Shown: piece after piece, positions 1 through 10,394 of the stretch | Position numbering within the stretch: position 1 is the stretch's first letter | How the letters are laid out: each line of letters starts with the position of its first letter | Assembly: GCA_009829735.1 (NCBI GenBank) | Contig: CM020619.1 | Coordinates: forward strand, 6,872,375-6,936,374 | DNA: 64,000 nt | Reading direction: 5' to 3' | DNA from: Pyropia yezoensis | Lineage: Eukaryota; Rhodophyta; Bangiophyceae; Bangiales; Bangiaceae | Notes under the pieces: generated by a model | Told to the model about the DNA's origin: nothing | Database searches by the model: none | What the model saw: only the letters and a program-made list of their open reading frames with translations | Program-made: the position numbers and the translations under genes

Positions 1-3000
1 TCCCGAACGCCCTTATCATAGCCCCGCTTGTATCGCTCCTGGGTCTTCGAGATTGACTCCTTGACTCTTGGGAGCAGGAGCTTCAGTTGTTCCAGGAACT
101 CATCCTTTGCCTTGGGACCTGACTTCAGTGCAGGCAGGAGACCGTCTGGTATTCTTTCCAGAAAGAAGTTGGTCAGCCGCCTTGGGGTGACAAAGTCGAG
201 TGGAGCGACCCCCGTTGTCCGGTGAACTCGGGAGTTTTAGGCTAGAGTGAGGACAGCCAGGAGCTCGTCCCAGTCTTCTTGGTGCTCCTCCACGTAGTGC
301 CGTAGCATGTCTACTAGGGTCCGGTTGAATCGTTCCACCTGACCGTTCGTTTGAGGGTGGTACGTCGTAGTGTACAAGTTCTTGATGCCCATCAGGTCAC
401 AGACTCCTTAGAAGAACAGGGATGCAAACTGGGGACCGTTGTCGGTTAAGACGGAGTCTGGAGGGCCATAGGCAGCTATCCAGTATTCGCAGAAGGCTGA
501 CGTGACATCCAGAGCCGTGATGATCCTCAGCGGGATTGCTCGAGTGAACTTGGAGAACCGGTCACATATGATGAGCAGCTATATGTTGCCACTGGATGTT
601 TCAGGTAGGGGCCCCAGGATGTCCATGCTTAAGCTTGCAAAGGGCTCCGCCGCAGGGAATAGGCGTAGCTTAGAAGTCTTCTTCCTCTGGGACAACCGGT
701 TCCTTGCACACGAGACACAAGCCTCCAGGTACTTATGGACGTCACTGGCCATGGTTTCCCAGTAATAGTGTCGTCTCATGGAAGCATACATCCGATTGAT
801 ACCAGGATGTCCGGCCTGGGGAGACGAGTGCTCCAGGCGTAGGATGTCAGCTCGTAGGCCCCGGGGTACGTAGACTTGAGTGGCCCCATCGAAGGGTGAC
901 ACCCGTACTAGGAGTCTGTCCGTAGACTCGGAGAAACGACTGTTCCGGTTCAGGTCCATTTGGTGGCGAAGCTCCAAGCATTGAGGATCCGTCAGTTGTG
1001 CCTCCAGCATCCGGTGAATGGTCACCGGTTGATGAGCTTCAGGTGTCTCATACAGGGGAGCGTGCCAGCCACGTCCGACATTCGGGAGGATGAAGCAAGG
1101 TATTTCCTCCGGGATAGGACCGGTATCGGCTGCAGGAGTCTCCAGCCGGGACATGGTGTCGGCGCAGTGGTGCTCCCTCCCTGCTCTGGTGCACACCTTG
1201 TACTTGAACTCCGAAAGGCGTAGGCGCCACCGGGCGACCCTTCCTTGACTGCTGTCCATACATAGCAGCCACCTTAGGCTGGCGTCGTCCGTCCGGATGA
1301 GGAACTCTTGTCCTTCAAGATATGGCCGTAACAGGAAGCAAGCCCAGACGACTGCCAAGAACTCGTGCTCGGTCGTGGAATAGTTCTTCTCAGCTGGAGT
1401 CAAGACGCGACTGTAGGAGCCTATCGGGAGAAAGTGCCCATCAGGTTGCTGCTGGAGTAGTGAGCACCCCACCTGGACGCCACAGGCATCCGTCTCCAGA
1501 ACAAACTGGCCCTCCCGCTTGGGTAACGCCAGTACTGGAGTGGTGGTCAGGCGCTTCTTGAGCTCTTCGAAGGCCGCGGTCTGCTTCTCGTCGAACACCG
1601 GGAGTTGTGCGGGAAGCTTCTTGCTGGTCAGCTTGGTCAGTGGCCGGGCAATCAGAGCATAGTCCCGTACGAACCGGCGATAGAAGTTGCACATACCCAG
1701 GAAGCTCTTGAGTTCCGTCTGGGTTTTGGGTTGCCGTGCATGCCGGAGGGCCTTGATGTTCTTCTCATTGACTCGGAGCTCCCCGGGACTCAGCACATGC
1801 CCCAAATACTCCACCTCAGTCTCAAACAGGTGGCACTTCTCGGCCTTGAGGGTAACTCCAGCCTTGGACAGGAGGGCCAGGACCTCCCGAAGGTGCTCCA
1901 GGTGTTCCGCTGGGGTCTTGGAGAAAACGATAATGTCATCCAGGTAGACCAAACATGTTCTCCACCTTAGCCCGGACAGGATGATGTCGATGGCTCTTTG
2001 GAAGGTCGCCGGAGCATTGGTGAGACCAAAAGGAAGACGCTTGCACCGGAATAGTCCCAGGTGGCACGTGAAGGTGGTCTTGTCCTTTTCCTCGTCAGCC
2101 AGAGGGATCTGCCAGTAAACGGCATTACAATCCAGCGTCGAGAAGAGGGTGGCATCACCAAGAAAGTCGAGGCAATCATCCATCCGGGGTATCGGGTATA
2201 CGTCCTTGACTGTCATCTCGTTCAGGCGCCGGTAGTCAACGCAGAAACGGAAGTGACCGCCGGTTTTCGGGACGACTACCACCGGGAAAGCCCACTCGCC
2301 ATCAGACGGCTCGATAACATTCATCTTGAGCATCTTGTTAACCTGCTTCTCAATCTCATCCCGGCGATGAGGTCCGGCCCGATATGGTTGCATGTGCAAT
2401 GGCTTAGCTTCCGGCTTGAGTTGAATCCGGTGTAGAGTGGCGTCCATCTTGCCCAGCTCTCCCGACCACAGGTGCCGATATTCCTGGAGAAGCTTTTCCA
2501 GTGCCTCCTTCAAGTCGGGAGGGACATTTTCTTGCTTGACCTTCGGCATCCCGGGTGGTGCTTGTTCGGGTTTCGGAGTAGCGCTGCCAGCCTGCTCTTG
2601 TTTCGGAGGTACGTCTTAGGCCGTCAAGTAGGATGCCAGTTCTTGTTGCAGGTTCAGGAGGTCTTCCTTGCTCATAGCACGGGCGGATCCTCGGTAAGGC
2701 TCTGCTGTACCACCTCGGGTGCCCTTGGCGAGGGTTATTGGCTTCCGGCTCACGTTGACGATTAGCACCGAGAACGGGGTGTGCCTTTCTACCCTCTTGT
2801 GATGTCCGTGGGCCAAGTATAACCGGTGTTTCGCCAGAAATTCCTTACGTCCGTAGATCAGGCATTGACCTGCAATCCGGGTCGTTACTTGAACCTTGGT
2901 CTCCGAGCGAGGAGGTAGGAGCACCGGTTTGAAGAGAGTCAAGGTAGAGGGTGGGATGCGTTCCCTCTTGCTCTTGGCTACACGAACCTTGGCGTCCAGA

Positions 3001-3548
3001 TGTTCCAATACCGGTGACACAAACCCATGGTTGAACTGGACCTTCCCTTCTCCGGGTGGGATGCTCTTGACATGCTGCTTCTGGAAATCCCAGCCTAGGA
3101 TGAGGGGGACTGATAGGGTCTTGACTACTAGAAAGGGAAAAAGCATTGGTTCATTGTTGACATAGATGGCGACAGGAAGACGGCCAAGCGGTCGTAGGGT
3201 TTGACCCGAAGCGTCGACGATATGGGTCCGGGTAGGCGCTCTCCAGGCATGTCGACGCCAGCCCGGAGGTAACAGGTTCTCAGTGATGACGCTTGGTCCG
3301 GCTCCCGTGTCAACCACCGGCGTAACAGCTTGGGGGAGGCTATCCCCCACACGCATACGAGCATTAATCTTGAGGTTTTCTTTACGCAGGACGAGCAATG
3401 TCCCCTTGAACAAACAGGGTGTCCAGGCGGCTACCGGTTGAGCAGGTAACTGCCGTCCTTTCTCCCGGCACGCAAGGGGAGAACAGGTAGAAGTACCCTG
3501 CCGTTGGAGATTCGGGAAGACACTTGGGGAGAGCGCCTGCCCTACTCG
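1..3548 (-). pseudogene. pol: A1 pol (protease, RT, RNase H, integrase), broken by nonsense mutations
   Basis: The -1 frame entered at the heptamer (3554-3548) runs through a protease with VDTGAG, then RT with YLDD, RNase H and integrase. The frame is kept but interrupted: TAA at 2618-2616 where A2 reads Leu, TAG at 581-579 where A2 reads Tyr just after the first integrase Asp, and further stops near 410 (CAA to TAA) and 239. Some key positions are also changed, for example RNase H reads RTDDASL where A2 has RTDHASL, and the RT reads CNAVYW instead of CNAGYW. No functional Pol can come from this copy. Confidence 0.92.
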
Positions 3549-5302
3549 TTTCCCGGGTCCGAGGAGTCCTTAGAGGTTTCGGTCTCCAGGTCAAAGTCCG
3601 TAGGAGCTTCCCTTGCCAGAGCCTCCGTGATGCTCTGTAAGGTTGCCACTCGGATTGCGTGTACCTGTGCCTGGTCCATCTTGGAGGGTGCTCGCCGGTC
3701 AGCCCAGTTGACCGCCTTTGCAAACACCAGTCCTTGACGCTTGAGTTTCTCCCGGAGGTCCTTGGGAATGGTCGGGCACTGGTAGGACATGTGATCCTCC
3801 TTCTGGCACAGCCAACAAGACCGGAACCGCTGGTTCTTGACTTGCTTGGGGGCGACCAGGGATGGTTGCTCCTTAGAAACGAAGCCGCCCCACTTGTCCC
3901 CTGACCCCATGGGTGAGGCCTCGCCAACTGCGAGTACTGGTACAGGGCTATCACCTCCCTTATACTTGTCGGGTCCGGGTCGAACTCGCGACAACGGCTT
4001 GGGAGTTGATACCATGGGAGCTTGGAGGGCCCTGGCTTGCCGGTTCTTGCCCTGGGTGTAGGCCATCAACTGCTGGAAGGTATGTTCTTGATGTTCCTGG
4101 TTGTAGTTCTCCGCATCCACTTGAAGATATTCAGGAAGCCCTTCCGAGAAGATCATCTTGAGCCTGTCCTCAGGGTACACGTTGCCACAAGCCTCGCTCA
4201 TCTGCCGGAGACGGCGGGCGAAGGCCTCTGGAGTCTCTTGTCGTTCCATGGTTGCCCGGTTCAGCCTGCCGACTGCTTTACGCAGAGAGTCCGCGTCAGC
4301 GTAGTTGGACAGGAGCCAGTTGACCGCCTCCGGATAACTCGCGACGGTACGTCCGACAATGTGTCCGGCAGAGTCTGGTAGAACCTGTGCAAACCGCTGT
4401 TCCGCTTCTCCGGTCATGAAGTTAACCAGGAGGTAGAGAGCCTTGCCCTCGGACACATCGTTGTCATTGCATGCCTTGACAAACCGGCGCAGGAAGGCAA
4501 AGATAAGCGCCGGTCTCTTCCCGGAAAACTTAGGATGTCCCCCGAAGCTCGGCTGCATTCGCCGGTTCAGGGACGCCATCTTCTTGGCCATCCTCCGGGT
4601 GTAACCTTGGTCTTGGTTCTCCAGCCGGTAGTTACCCCAATACGTGACCTTGTTCAGGGTGGCATCTCCCACTTGGTGGGCAGGGAAGTCAAACTCGACT
4701 AGCCTGCGCCGGGTGGGACCGGGAGATGCATCCCAATCATCTCCCTCCTCAGAGCTGGAGGAACTGGTCTCGCTGGTGCTAGAGCGACGGCGATGACGCC
4801 GACGCCTTCGGCTGCTCCGGTTACCAGTCTTGGAGCTCCCCGCCCCATAGGATGCAAGGGGAGGAAAAGCTTGGCCGGTCCCAGGAGTCGAGGTCTCAGG
4901 GAGACCCGTAGAACCAGTCACAACGGTGCCTCTGGCATCGCTAGTGCCCACAGGAAGAGGTGTATACACCCAGCTGCCATGTGTGGGTCCAGGAGTAAAC
5001 ACACCAGGGGCTATCCCTGGAGGTTGAGGAGTAGAACCGACAGGAGGGAGACGTCTGCTGCGAGCGGAATCAAACGCCGTTGACCCCGGGGTGGCTCCCA
5101 CAGGAGGAACAGCCGGAGGAACGGGAGCAGGTGGTACTTGGCCGCCTGTGGACTCCAGTCCGCTACCGGATGTCACGCCCAGGTCTGCTTCACCCGTAGG
5201 GAGAACGCCGGGTTGGGCACCGTCCCCCGCGGTGACCAAGGATGCGTCAAGGGACGCGGGGTCTTTCCCTTCGGGCACCGTCGTGCCAGGGAGGGTAGCC
5301 CT
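3542..5302 (-). pseudogene. gag: A1 gag, start codon lost
   Basis: This is a 586-residue Gag frame. It has a Pro/Thr-rich N-terminus, an Arg block followed by a Ser/Glu run, a capsid-like region (EFDFPAHQVGD onwards), a CX2CX4HX4C zinc knuckle (CWLCQKEDHMSYQC) and the end DPGNE-stop. The position matching the A2 and A4 start ATG (5302-5300) reads AGG, so the normal start is gone. No other in-frame stop was found, unlike A2, which has a TAG in the middle. A GTG further upstream (5425) is open but does not match the start used in the sister copies. Confidence 0.88.
3548..3554 (-). promoter_or_regulatory. -1 ribosomal frameshift heptamer G GGA AAC at the gag/pol overlap (A1)
   Basis: On the minus strand the gag codons read CCG GGA AAC GAG TAG. 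The heptamer is in the X XXY YYZ phase, 3 nt before the gag stop. Slipping back one base continues with CGA GTA into the open pol frame. Confidence 0.75.
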
Positions 5303-5493
5303 GTTGGTCTCTTGACAGCCACAGTCCAGTTGCCTGCGTGTCCAAAGATCGCCAGACCACAAGAGAGGGGTTGGAGAGCCAGGAATGGGATTCCCGTGAA
5401 CGGGTGCAAATAATTCCCAAACCACAGAAAAAGACAGAACAGGAACAACCCAACCGCTGCTCCCAAATGTCTCTTCTCAAACAATCCAATCAT

Positions 5494-5510
5494 CCCCTGC
5501 TGCTCCACCA
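5494..5510 (-). promoter_or_regulatory. Primer binding site of A1
   Basis: The minus-strand sequence TGGTGGAGCAGCAGGGG lies 4 nt from the LTR end. It begins with TGG, the complement of a tRNA 3' CCA. The same 17-mer occurs in A2, A4, B and C. Confidence 0.85.
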
Positions 5511-5514
5511 AATA

Positions 5515-6085
5515 TGTGGTATAAAACTCGATCCTCTCAGACACGTGTCAATATCCCTCGGGGGAAAGGGACAGGTAACACAGAAAGGGGAACTACGAGA
5601 ATGGTATGCCTGTTGCCTCACGTGCCTGCTCGCAGAGCAAACAGATACGCACGGTAGTGCACACGGGGAAGAGGAAAGCAAACGCGCAGTTGTCTTTTTC
5701 CTGAGGGCGCGGGCCAAGGGCGCCTCGCTGTCCCTCTTAACGTGCATCTGGGGGAGCCTCGGCACGTTGGCCAGGTAGCCCCCCCATAACCCCGAGTGGC
5801 CCCGACCCGAGTCTAACCTCGTCAGGTCGGGGGCCACTATCACTACTAATTCTATTCCCACTCACTAATCTCACACTCAAATTCTCTCAAATCAAGTCCC
5901 TCACAAGTATGCAAAAACCCATCAGCAATCCCTCTCTCACGTATGGATAGCGTAGTCCACCGCATCCCAGTGCCGGGCACGGGCCACGGCCGCCAACCAT
6001 CACCACACGGCGGGCGTGTTCTGGCACCTGGTGCCCTCTGGTTGTAGTCCCGGGTCGGCGCCAAGTCGGGGCCAGGGATGCTAAA
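5515..6085 (-). repeat. 5' LTR of A1
   Basis: It is a 571-bp match to the 570-572-bp LTRs of A2, A3 and A4. The inner end (plus-strand TGTGGTATAAAAC) is intact. The outer end reads GGATGCTAAA where other copies have GGATGCTACA, so the terminal TG has been lost by one substitution at 6084. The LTR keeps the GC-rich hairpin seen in all family A LTRs. Confidence 0.93.
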
Positions 6086-6363
6086 GTGAGCAGTACGTGG
6101 CCTACACCGATATCCGGTGTAGCTCGGGCATCCTGAACCGGGCCCTTGTCTGGTTCCATGTGACGGGGCATCCCGTCCTTTCCTCCCAACCTTGGAGGTT
6201 GGCCATCAATTTCCTGACGCCGTATCGTCGGGGCCGGAAGGTGTACCCGGGGGTTGATGCGGCGTCGGCTCAACCGCGCTCGCCGTGGGGCTTTCCCCGC
6301 GGTACTCCGGGGTGGCTTGCTTGGGTTACCCCAGCGCCCCCCGGTAATCCTTCCTCTTACTCG
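6086..6363 (-). pseudogene. pol: Start of family B pol, cut by A1
   Basis: The -1 frame from the heptamer is open from 6363 to the A1 junction (about 92 codons, beginning Arg-Val as in A). It is basic in its first half and reaches the region just before the expected protease. No protease motif is left before the A1 insertion, so the assignment rests on position and on the frame set by the slippery site. Confidence 0.6.
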
Positions 6364-8540
6364 TTTCCCGCCCTTGGTAGGGTGCTGTCCGCCGGGACAT
6401 CCGGCTGAGGAGGTGCCTCCTCGACGGCCAGTACTCCACCTGGAGCTGGCTGCCTACCCGGTGCGGGTCCGGGTGCTCTGGCGGGATACCCCCCGGTGGA
6501 TGCCTTGCGTTGCGCCGCTGCCCGCCGAGACTCCTCGGGGATGAGTGGGCAGGAAGACACCCAGTGTTGGGGATCCCCACACAACATACATCCGGACGTG
6601 CCGGTCCCCCCTTGAGTTCGCATCGGGGTAGCCCCGTAGCTGCGGTTGCCTCCCTCAGGCGCCTGGGTGCCTGCTCCCTGGTAGGCCTTTGGTCCTTGGG
6701 TCAACCGGAACATGGACTCCCCCAACCGGTTGGGTCGGCCCGCAATCTGCGGGGGTGCCTCCGTGCGCACTGCCCATGTTGCCAAGGGTTGGTGAGGGTT
6801 ACCCGTCACCGGGGAGTACCCCGTAGTCCGTACGTACGGGACGCGACGTCCCGTGCCCTCGCTGACCTGGAACTGGGTCCCCGCCGGAGCAATGTACGCT
6901 ACCGTACCGTGCTCATCAATCACCGGCGTAGCCGGTAGCAACAGGTGGCCCTGTTGGTCAACTAGAGGTTCATGCTCGCCCGTGGGGGCGTAATCGGTCG
7001 CCACCAGTACTGGTGCGGCCTTACGTTCCACCTTCTCTTGCCTCGGTACCGGGGTAAGACTGGGCTTGCCTCCCTCACCCTTGGGCTTCGGGGCCAAGGC
7101 ACATTCCGGGTGTAGATCCCGGTAGGCGTCCCCTAGGGACTTGCACATATGCATCAGTCGACTGAAGTTCGTCCGGGCCGTATTGGCTCCCCGTGCGGAT
7201 ATCCGCACGTAGTTGGGTACTCCTGCGAACAGGATGGCCCGTAGTTCCCCTTCACCGAGGAGCTTCCCCAGCTCGTTGTCGAGCTCTTGGATCCGGCGTC
7301 CAAACATCTCTTCATCCTCCCAGCTCTGGGCGGTGGCAGTGCGCAGGGCCCGGTAGTGGTCCTGGCACTTGTCCTCACTGAGGTAACTGCTCAGCAGCTC
7401 CTGGAGAATCCCACGGTAATCCATGGGGGTGGCCGCCACCCTCATTCCTGGCATCGGGGATGCCTGGCGAAGAATGCCTCGCACCCGTTCATCAACAAAG
7501 AACGGGAGGATCTCCAGGGCCAGCCCCTCGTTGACGAGGGCCTTGTCCGCGGCTGCCTTGAAGCTAGTCAAAAAGCCGATGACTGCCAACGGGCGTCCGT
7601 TGGGGCCCCCGAACATAGGGACTCCCTTCATAAGGGTCTGCATAGAGCGAATCGCTCGGTGCGACGTATTACGCATCGATTCCGATACGGTGGTAGATCG
7701 GTCCTCCAAACGATAACGTTCCGGAGTAAGAACCGACCGGAAGACCTCGTTAACGATCTCCGTGTCAGCGTCCTGGGTATCCAGTCGCTTAGCCAGTTGG
7801 TGAGCAAACTCATCGGAATCCATCCGCTTCAGTAGGCTCGCAGTTACCTGCGCCGTCATGGCTTCCACCACTGAAGATGGTACTTCAGGCGTCGGCACCT
7901 CGGGAACCCGAGTTGCCTGGCCTCCTTCGTCGTGGGGGTACTGTGAGAGGGTACCCCTTCCCCCAATACCCGACTCTCCACCGGCGTAAGAATCCGTCGG
8001 GTCGTGTCTGCGGAGTCCGGTTCGGGTGCTCCGAGCGTATCGCTCCGTGTGACTCCGTTCCAACTCTGCCGACGAGTCGGATCCATACCCCATTGTGTCC
8101 GGGGGTTGTCCAGGAGTAGCAACACCGGGGTTGACCCTGGTGGACTCCGAAAGTAGTCCGTCCGGTTCGAACCGTACCGGTGTGGGAGGAACACGTCGGG
8201 GTCCCGTCGTGTGGCGTGTTGACATCAACACTGCCATTGCGTCCTCCGTCCGATCTTGACGGGCGTCGAGCCCGGAAAACCGGGCCTCGATGCGGGCCAA
8301 TGATGCCATCAGGGAATCCCCTGGTGAAGGAGGCGGCGGGGTGAGGTCGGTCGATGAGAGTTGAGGCGGACCTCCGCCTCCTGCCGTCCGAGCCGTGCCA
8401 AACGTCGATCCGGCACCGGAAAGCATTGGCGTCTCAATGTTGTCGATCGGGTTCCCGATCCCGGTTCCCGTAGTCACCTCCGGGGTCGGCGTCGACGTCG
8501 ATCCGTCATCTTGAACGTTCCCCGTCACTTGGGTAGCCAT
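6357..8540 (-). CDS. gag: Family B Gag, intact
   Basis: This is an uninterrupted 727-codon frame from ATG at 8540 (MATQVTGN) to TAA at 6357. An upstream GTG adds two codons, but the ATG gives the Met-Ala start shared with the Gags of A and C. The N-terminal third is Gly/Pro/Thr-rich and probably disordered. The middle has a capsid-like helical region (for example PLAVIGFLTSFKAAADKAL). Near the C-terminus there is one CX2CX4HX4C zinc knuckle (CMLCGDPQHWVSSC), expected to bind RNA. It ends RAGNE-stop. Gag would form the virus-like particle. An intact frame suggests B was active fairly recently before A1 disrupted it. Confidence 0.88.
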   Translation of the reverse strand: MATQVTGNVQDDGSTSTPTPEVTTGTGIGNPIDNIETPMLSGAGSTFGTARTAGGGGPPQLSSTDLTPPPPSPGDSLMASLARIEARFSGLDARQDRTEDAMAVLMSTRHTTGPRRVPPTPVRFEPDGLLSESTRVNPGVATPGQPPDTMGYGSDSSAELERSHTERYARSTRTGLRRHDPTDSYAGGESGIGGRGTLSQYPHDEGGQATRVPEVPTPEVPSSVVEAMTAQVTASLLKRMDSDEFAHQLAKRLDTQDADTEIVNEVFRSVLTPERYRLEDRSTTVSESMRNTSHRAIRSMQTLMKGVPMFGGPNGRPLAVIGFLTSFKAAADKALVNEGLALEILPFFVDERVRGILRQASPMPGMRVAATPMDYRGILQELLSSYLSEDKCQDHYRALRTATAQSWEDEEMFGRRIQELDNELGKLLGEGELRAILFAGVPNYVRISARGANTARTNFSRLMHMCKSLGDAYRDLHPECALAPKPKGEGGKPSLTPVPRQEKVERKAAPVLVATDYAPTGEHEPLVDQQGHLLLPATPVIDEHGTVAYIAPAGTQFQVSEGTGRRVPYVRTTGYSPVTGNPHQPLATWAVRTEAPPQIAGRPNRLGESMFRLTQGPKAYQGAGTQAPEGGNRSYGATPMRTQGGTGTSGCMLCGDPQHWVSSCPLIPEESRRAAAQRKASTGGYPARAPGPAPGRQPAPGGVLAVEEAPPQPDVPADSTLPRAGNE
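6363..6369 (-). promoter_or_regulatory. -1 ribosomal frameshift heptamer G GGA AAC (family B)
   Basis: Gag ends with codons GCG GGA AAC GAG TAA. The heptamer is in phase and 3 nt before the stop. A -1 slip enters the open frame that starts CGA GTA. Confidence 0.75.
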
Positions 8541-8747
8541 AGTCACAATCAGTCAACCGACGTAACAATCACCACGAATAAGAGAGCGAGGGGGTAGATT
8601 GGGGAGAGTAACAGTAGATCACAGTCAAAGGTAAAAACTCAACACAATCGATCAGGTCGCAACACCACGAGTACAAGAAAAGGACCGGATCCCTATCCGT
8701 GTGCCAGGGCCGAAGACGGCGTCACCACAAAGGTGACGGAAACCCGT

Positions 8748-8764
8748 CCCCTGCTGCTCCACCA
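8748..8764 (-). promoter_or_regulatory. Primer binding site of family B
   Basis: The minus-strand TGGTGGAGCAGCAGGGG is identical to the PBS of families A and C, one nt from the LTR end. Confidence 0.85.
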
Positions 8765-8765
8765 A

Positions 8766-9128
8766 TGTAGCACAATAGGAATCCGTCGCACGTCCACTCT
8801 CAGGGAACACTCACCAAGGGGGATCGGCACCAACGTCACCGGGAGGCCAAGGTTGCTGTCCTTGTAGCACAAGCCACGGGACCAAGATGGGAGCCCAAAT
8901 GGGAGGGGTTTATTGTTCTGCCTTGGCCGGCGGTGGATTCGCCGCCGGCCCCCTCGTTATAAACCCTCGGAGACACTTCTAACTACCCTCCACCCCAAGA
9001 TGCAAGTCCCTCTGGTCATACGTAGCTTGTAGATACCGTGACCAATACGGACTATCAAATTGAAAGCCAAGGATTAGAAGTAGCCCCCCTAATATTAGAG
9101 TCACAATACGGCCAACCATATTGCTACA
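8766..9128 (-). repeat. 5' LTR of family B
   Basis: It spans 363 bp with inverted ends TGTAGCA...TGCTACA, directly next to the PBS. A GTTTATAACG stretch on the element strand could be a TATA-type promoter. The flank 9129-9133 (CAATG) would be one side of the target duplication. The outer boundary is inferred from the terminal inverted repeat, because no second B LTR is present. Confidence 0.78.
8925..8950. repeat. GC-rich hairpin in the family B LTR
   Basis: GGCCGGCGG and CCGCCGGCC form a perfect 9-bp stem around an 8-nt loop. Confidence 0.7.
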
Positions 9129-9627
9129 CAATGCCTTGTATTGTGGGGCATGACGCGGTGTACCTTCCAGACTCAAGAACAGTCAGCCGCTGTCTCAGAA
9201 GCACCCCAGCGAGCCATCAGGCACCCCAGCCCTTCTCCGACAAAAAGATCACCCTCCAAGATAACCCGGGAACCGCAGTAGTTCCTGAAAGTAATGGGTC
9301 CCCGTGTTGGGCCCGACCAGCCCGATTCGAGCCCCCCCCCGTCCAAGCCAGAATTAGGACGTGCCCAGGTGGCTTAATGCTCGTTGAGCCATAGCTTCTG
9401 AACAGGTTCTCTCTCGGCTGTGCTCCTATTCACAGCGGTCCCCACACAGGGGCGCACTGGACGATGATTAGGCTGGAAGGCCCACTCATGCGCTTCGAAA
9501 CTGCGACCAGAGCCAAGTTTTGCCTGGCTCGCGGATGGTGAGGCATCTGGGAGGGGAGGGTTTTCAGGTCATTTTCCACGTCTATACGTTAGGGTTGGCC
9601 GCGTAATGTCGGGTGCACGTTTGCATG

Positions 9628-9749
9628 TTGTGCGTCCCGTGGAAAGTGGACGTAGACAAGACGGGATCGTGTCAAAAATCGGCCACTAGTTCAATCAAGC
9701 TCACCCTGCACGACACGTACGCGTCCACTATTTACGGGACGCACTATTT
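9628..9749. mobile_element. MITE-like inverted-repeat element, copy 1
   Basis: The ends are inverted copies: TTGTGCGTCCCGTGGAAAGT on the left, and TAGTGCGTCCCGTAAATAGT read from the right. The inner part is also inverted (GTGTC...GACAC). A related element lies at 36345-36468 with matching ends and a matching core (ATCGG(C/T)CACT...CAATCAA). It has no coding capacity and the autonomous partner is not identified. Confidence 0.65.
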
Positions 9750-9817
9750 CTACATGCAGTCACGACCCGGTAATATGGCACCCTTGCGCACTATGTAGCC
9801 CCCCTTCCAGCGATGTA

Positions 9818-9822
9818 GAGTC
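9818..9822. repeat. Left target-site copy GAGTC next to the A2 5' LTR
   Basis: GAGTC directly precedes the A2 5' LTR. The base run after the A2 3' LTR is AGTAC, not GAGTC. The matching GAGTC follows the A3 3' LTR (35223-35227). Confidence 0.7.
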
Positions 9823-10394
9823 TGTAGCATCCCTGGCCCCGACTTGGCGCCGACCCGGGACTGCAACCAGAGGGCACCAGGTGCCAGAACACGCCCGCCG
9901 TGTGGCGATGGTTGGCGGCCGTGGCCCGTGCCCGGCACTGGGATGCGGTGGACTACGCTATCCACACGCGAGAGAGGGATTTCTGATGTGTTTTTGCATA
10001 TTTGTGAGGGACTTGATTTGAGAGAATTTGAGTGTGAGATTAGTGAGTGGGAATAGAATTAGTAGTGATAGTGGCCCCCGACCTGACGAGGTTAGACTCG
10101 GGTCGGGGCCACTCGGGGTTATGGGGGGGCTACCGGGCCAACGTGCCGGGGTTCCCCCAGATGCACGTTAAGAGGGACAGCGAGGCGCCCTCGGCCCGCG
10201 CCCTCAGGGAAAAAGACAACTGCGCGTTTGCTTTCCTCTTCCCCGTGTGCACTACCGTGCGTATCTGTTTGCTCTGCGAGCAGGCACGTGAGGCAACAGG
10301 CATACCATTCTCGTAGTTCCCCTTTCTGCGTTACCCGTCCCTTTCCCCCGAGGGATATTGACACGTGTCTGAGAGGATCGAGTTTTATACCACA
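9823..10394 (+). repeat. 5' LTR of A2
   Basis: It is 572 bp, TGTAGCAT...TATACCACA. It differs from the A3 3' LTR (34651-35222) at one position I can see, but from the A2 3' LTR at four. Confidence 0.95.
10071..10112. repeat. Conserved hairpin in the family A LTR
   Basis: GTGGCCCCCGACC pairs with GGTCGGGGCCAC around a 17-nt loop, leaving one bulged C. The same structure is present in every family A LTR in the window. Confidence 0.7.

Larger units (their letters stand above)
1..6085 (-). mobile_element. Ty3/gypsy family A, copy A1 (5' part; 3' end lies outside the window)
   Basis: Reading on the minus strand, the order is 5' LTR (6085-5515), PBS, gag, -1 frameshift site, then pol up to the integrase at the window edge. 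Gene order PR-RT-RNaseH-IN and the C-terminal chromodomain seen in sister copy A2 identify a Ty3/gypsy chromovirus. The copy is dead: the gag start codon is changed and pol has several stops. It sits in the pol region of family B, which continues at 6086. The other LTR is outside, so the target duplication (GTGAG at 6086-6090 would be one side) cannot be checked. Confidence 0.93.
6086..9128 (-). mobile_element. Ty3/gypsy family B, 5' part, interrupted by A1
   Basis: On the minus strand this reads LTR (9128-8766), PBS, gag, a GGGAAAC frameshift site and the first ~90 codons of pol, then it is cut by the A1 LTR at 6085. Gag has only distant similarity to families A and C but shares the zinc knuckle type and the GNE-stop end. 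The rest of pol and the 3' LTR are presumably beyond A1, to the left of the window. Confidence 0.85.
9129..9822. other. Non-LTR flank between B and A2
   Basis: No convincing coding frame was found. It holds a MITE (9628-9749) and a C run near 9340. The last five bases before A2 are GAGTC, the same five that follow the A3 LTR at 35223. Confidence 0.6.

Noticed and set aside
28..225. Many 60-190-codon frames opposite to gag and pol in all family A copies
   Set aside because: They recur in each copy only because they mirror conserved coding sequence. They have no independent motifs.
9330..9370. tRNA-like T-arm (GATTCGAGCC)
   Set aside because: No matching acceptor, D or anticodon arms could be folded around it.
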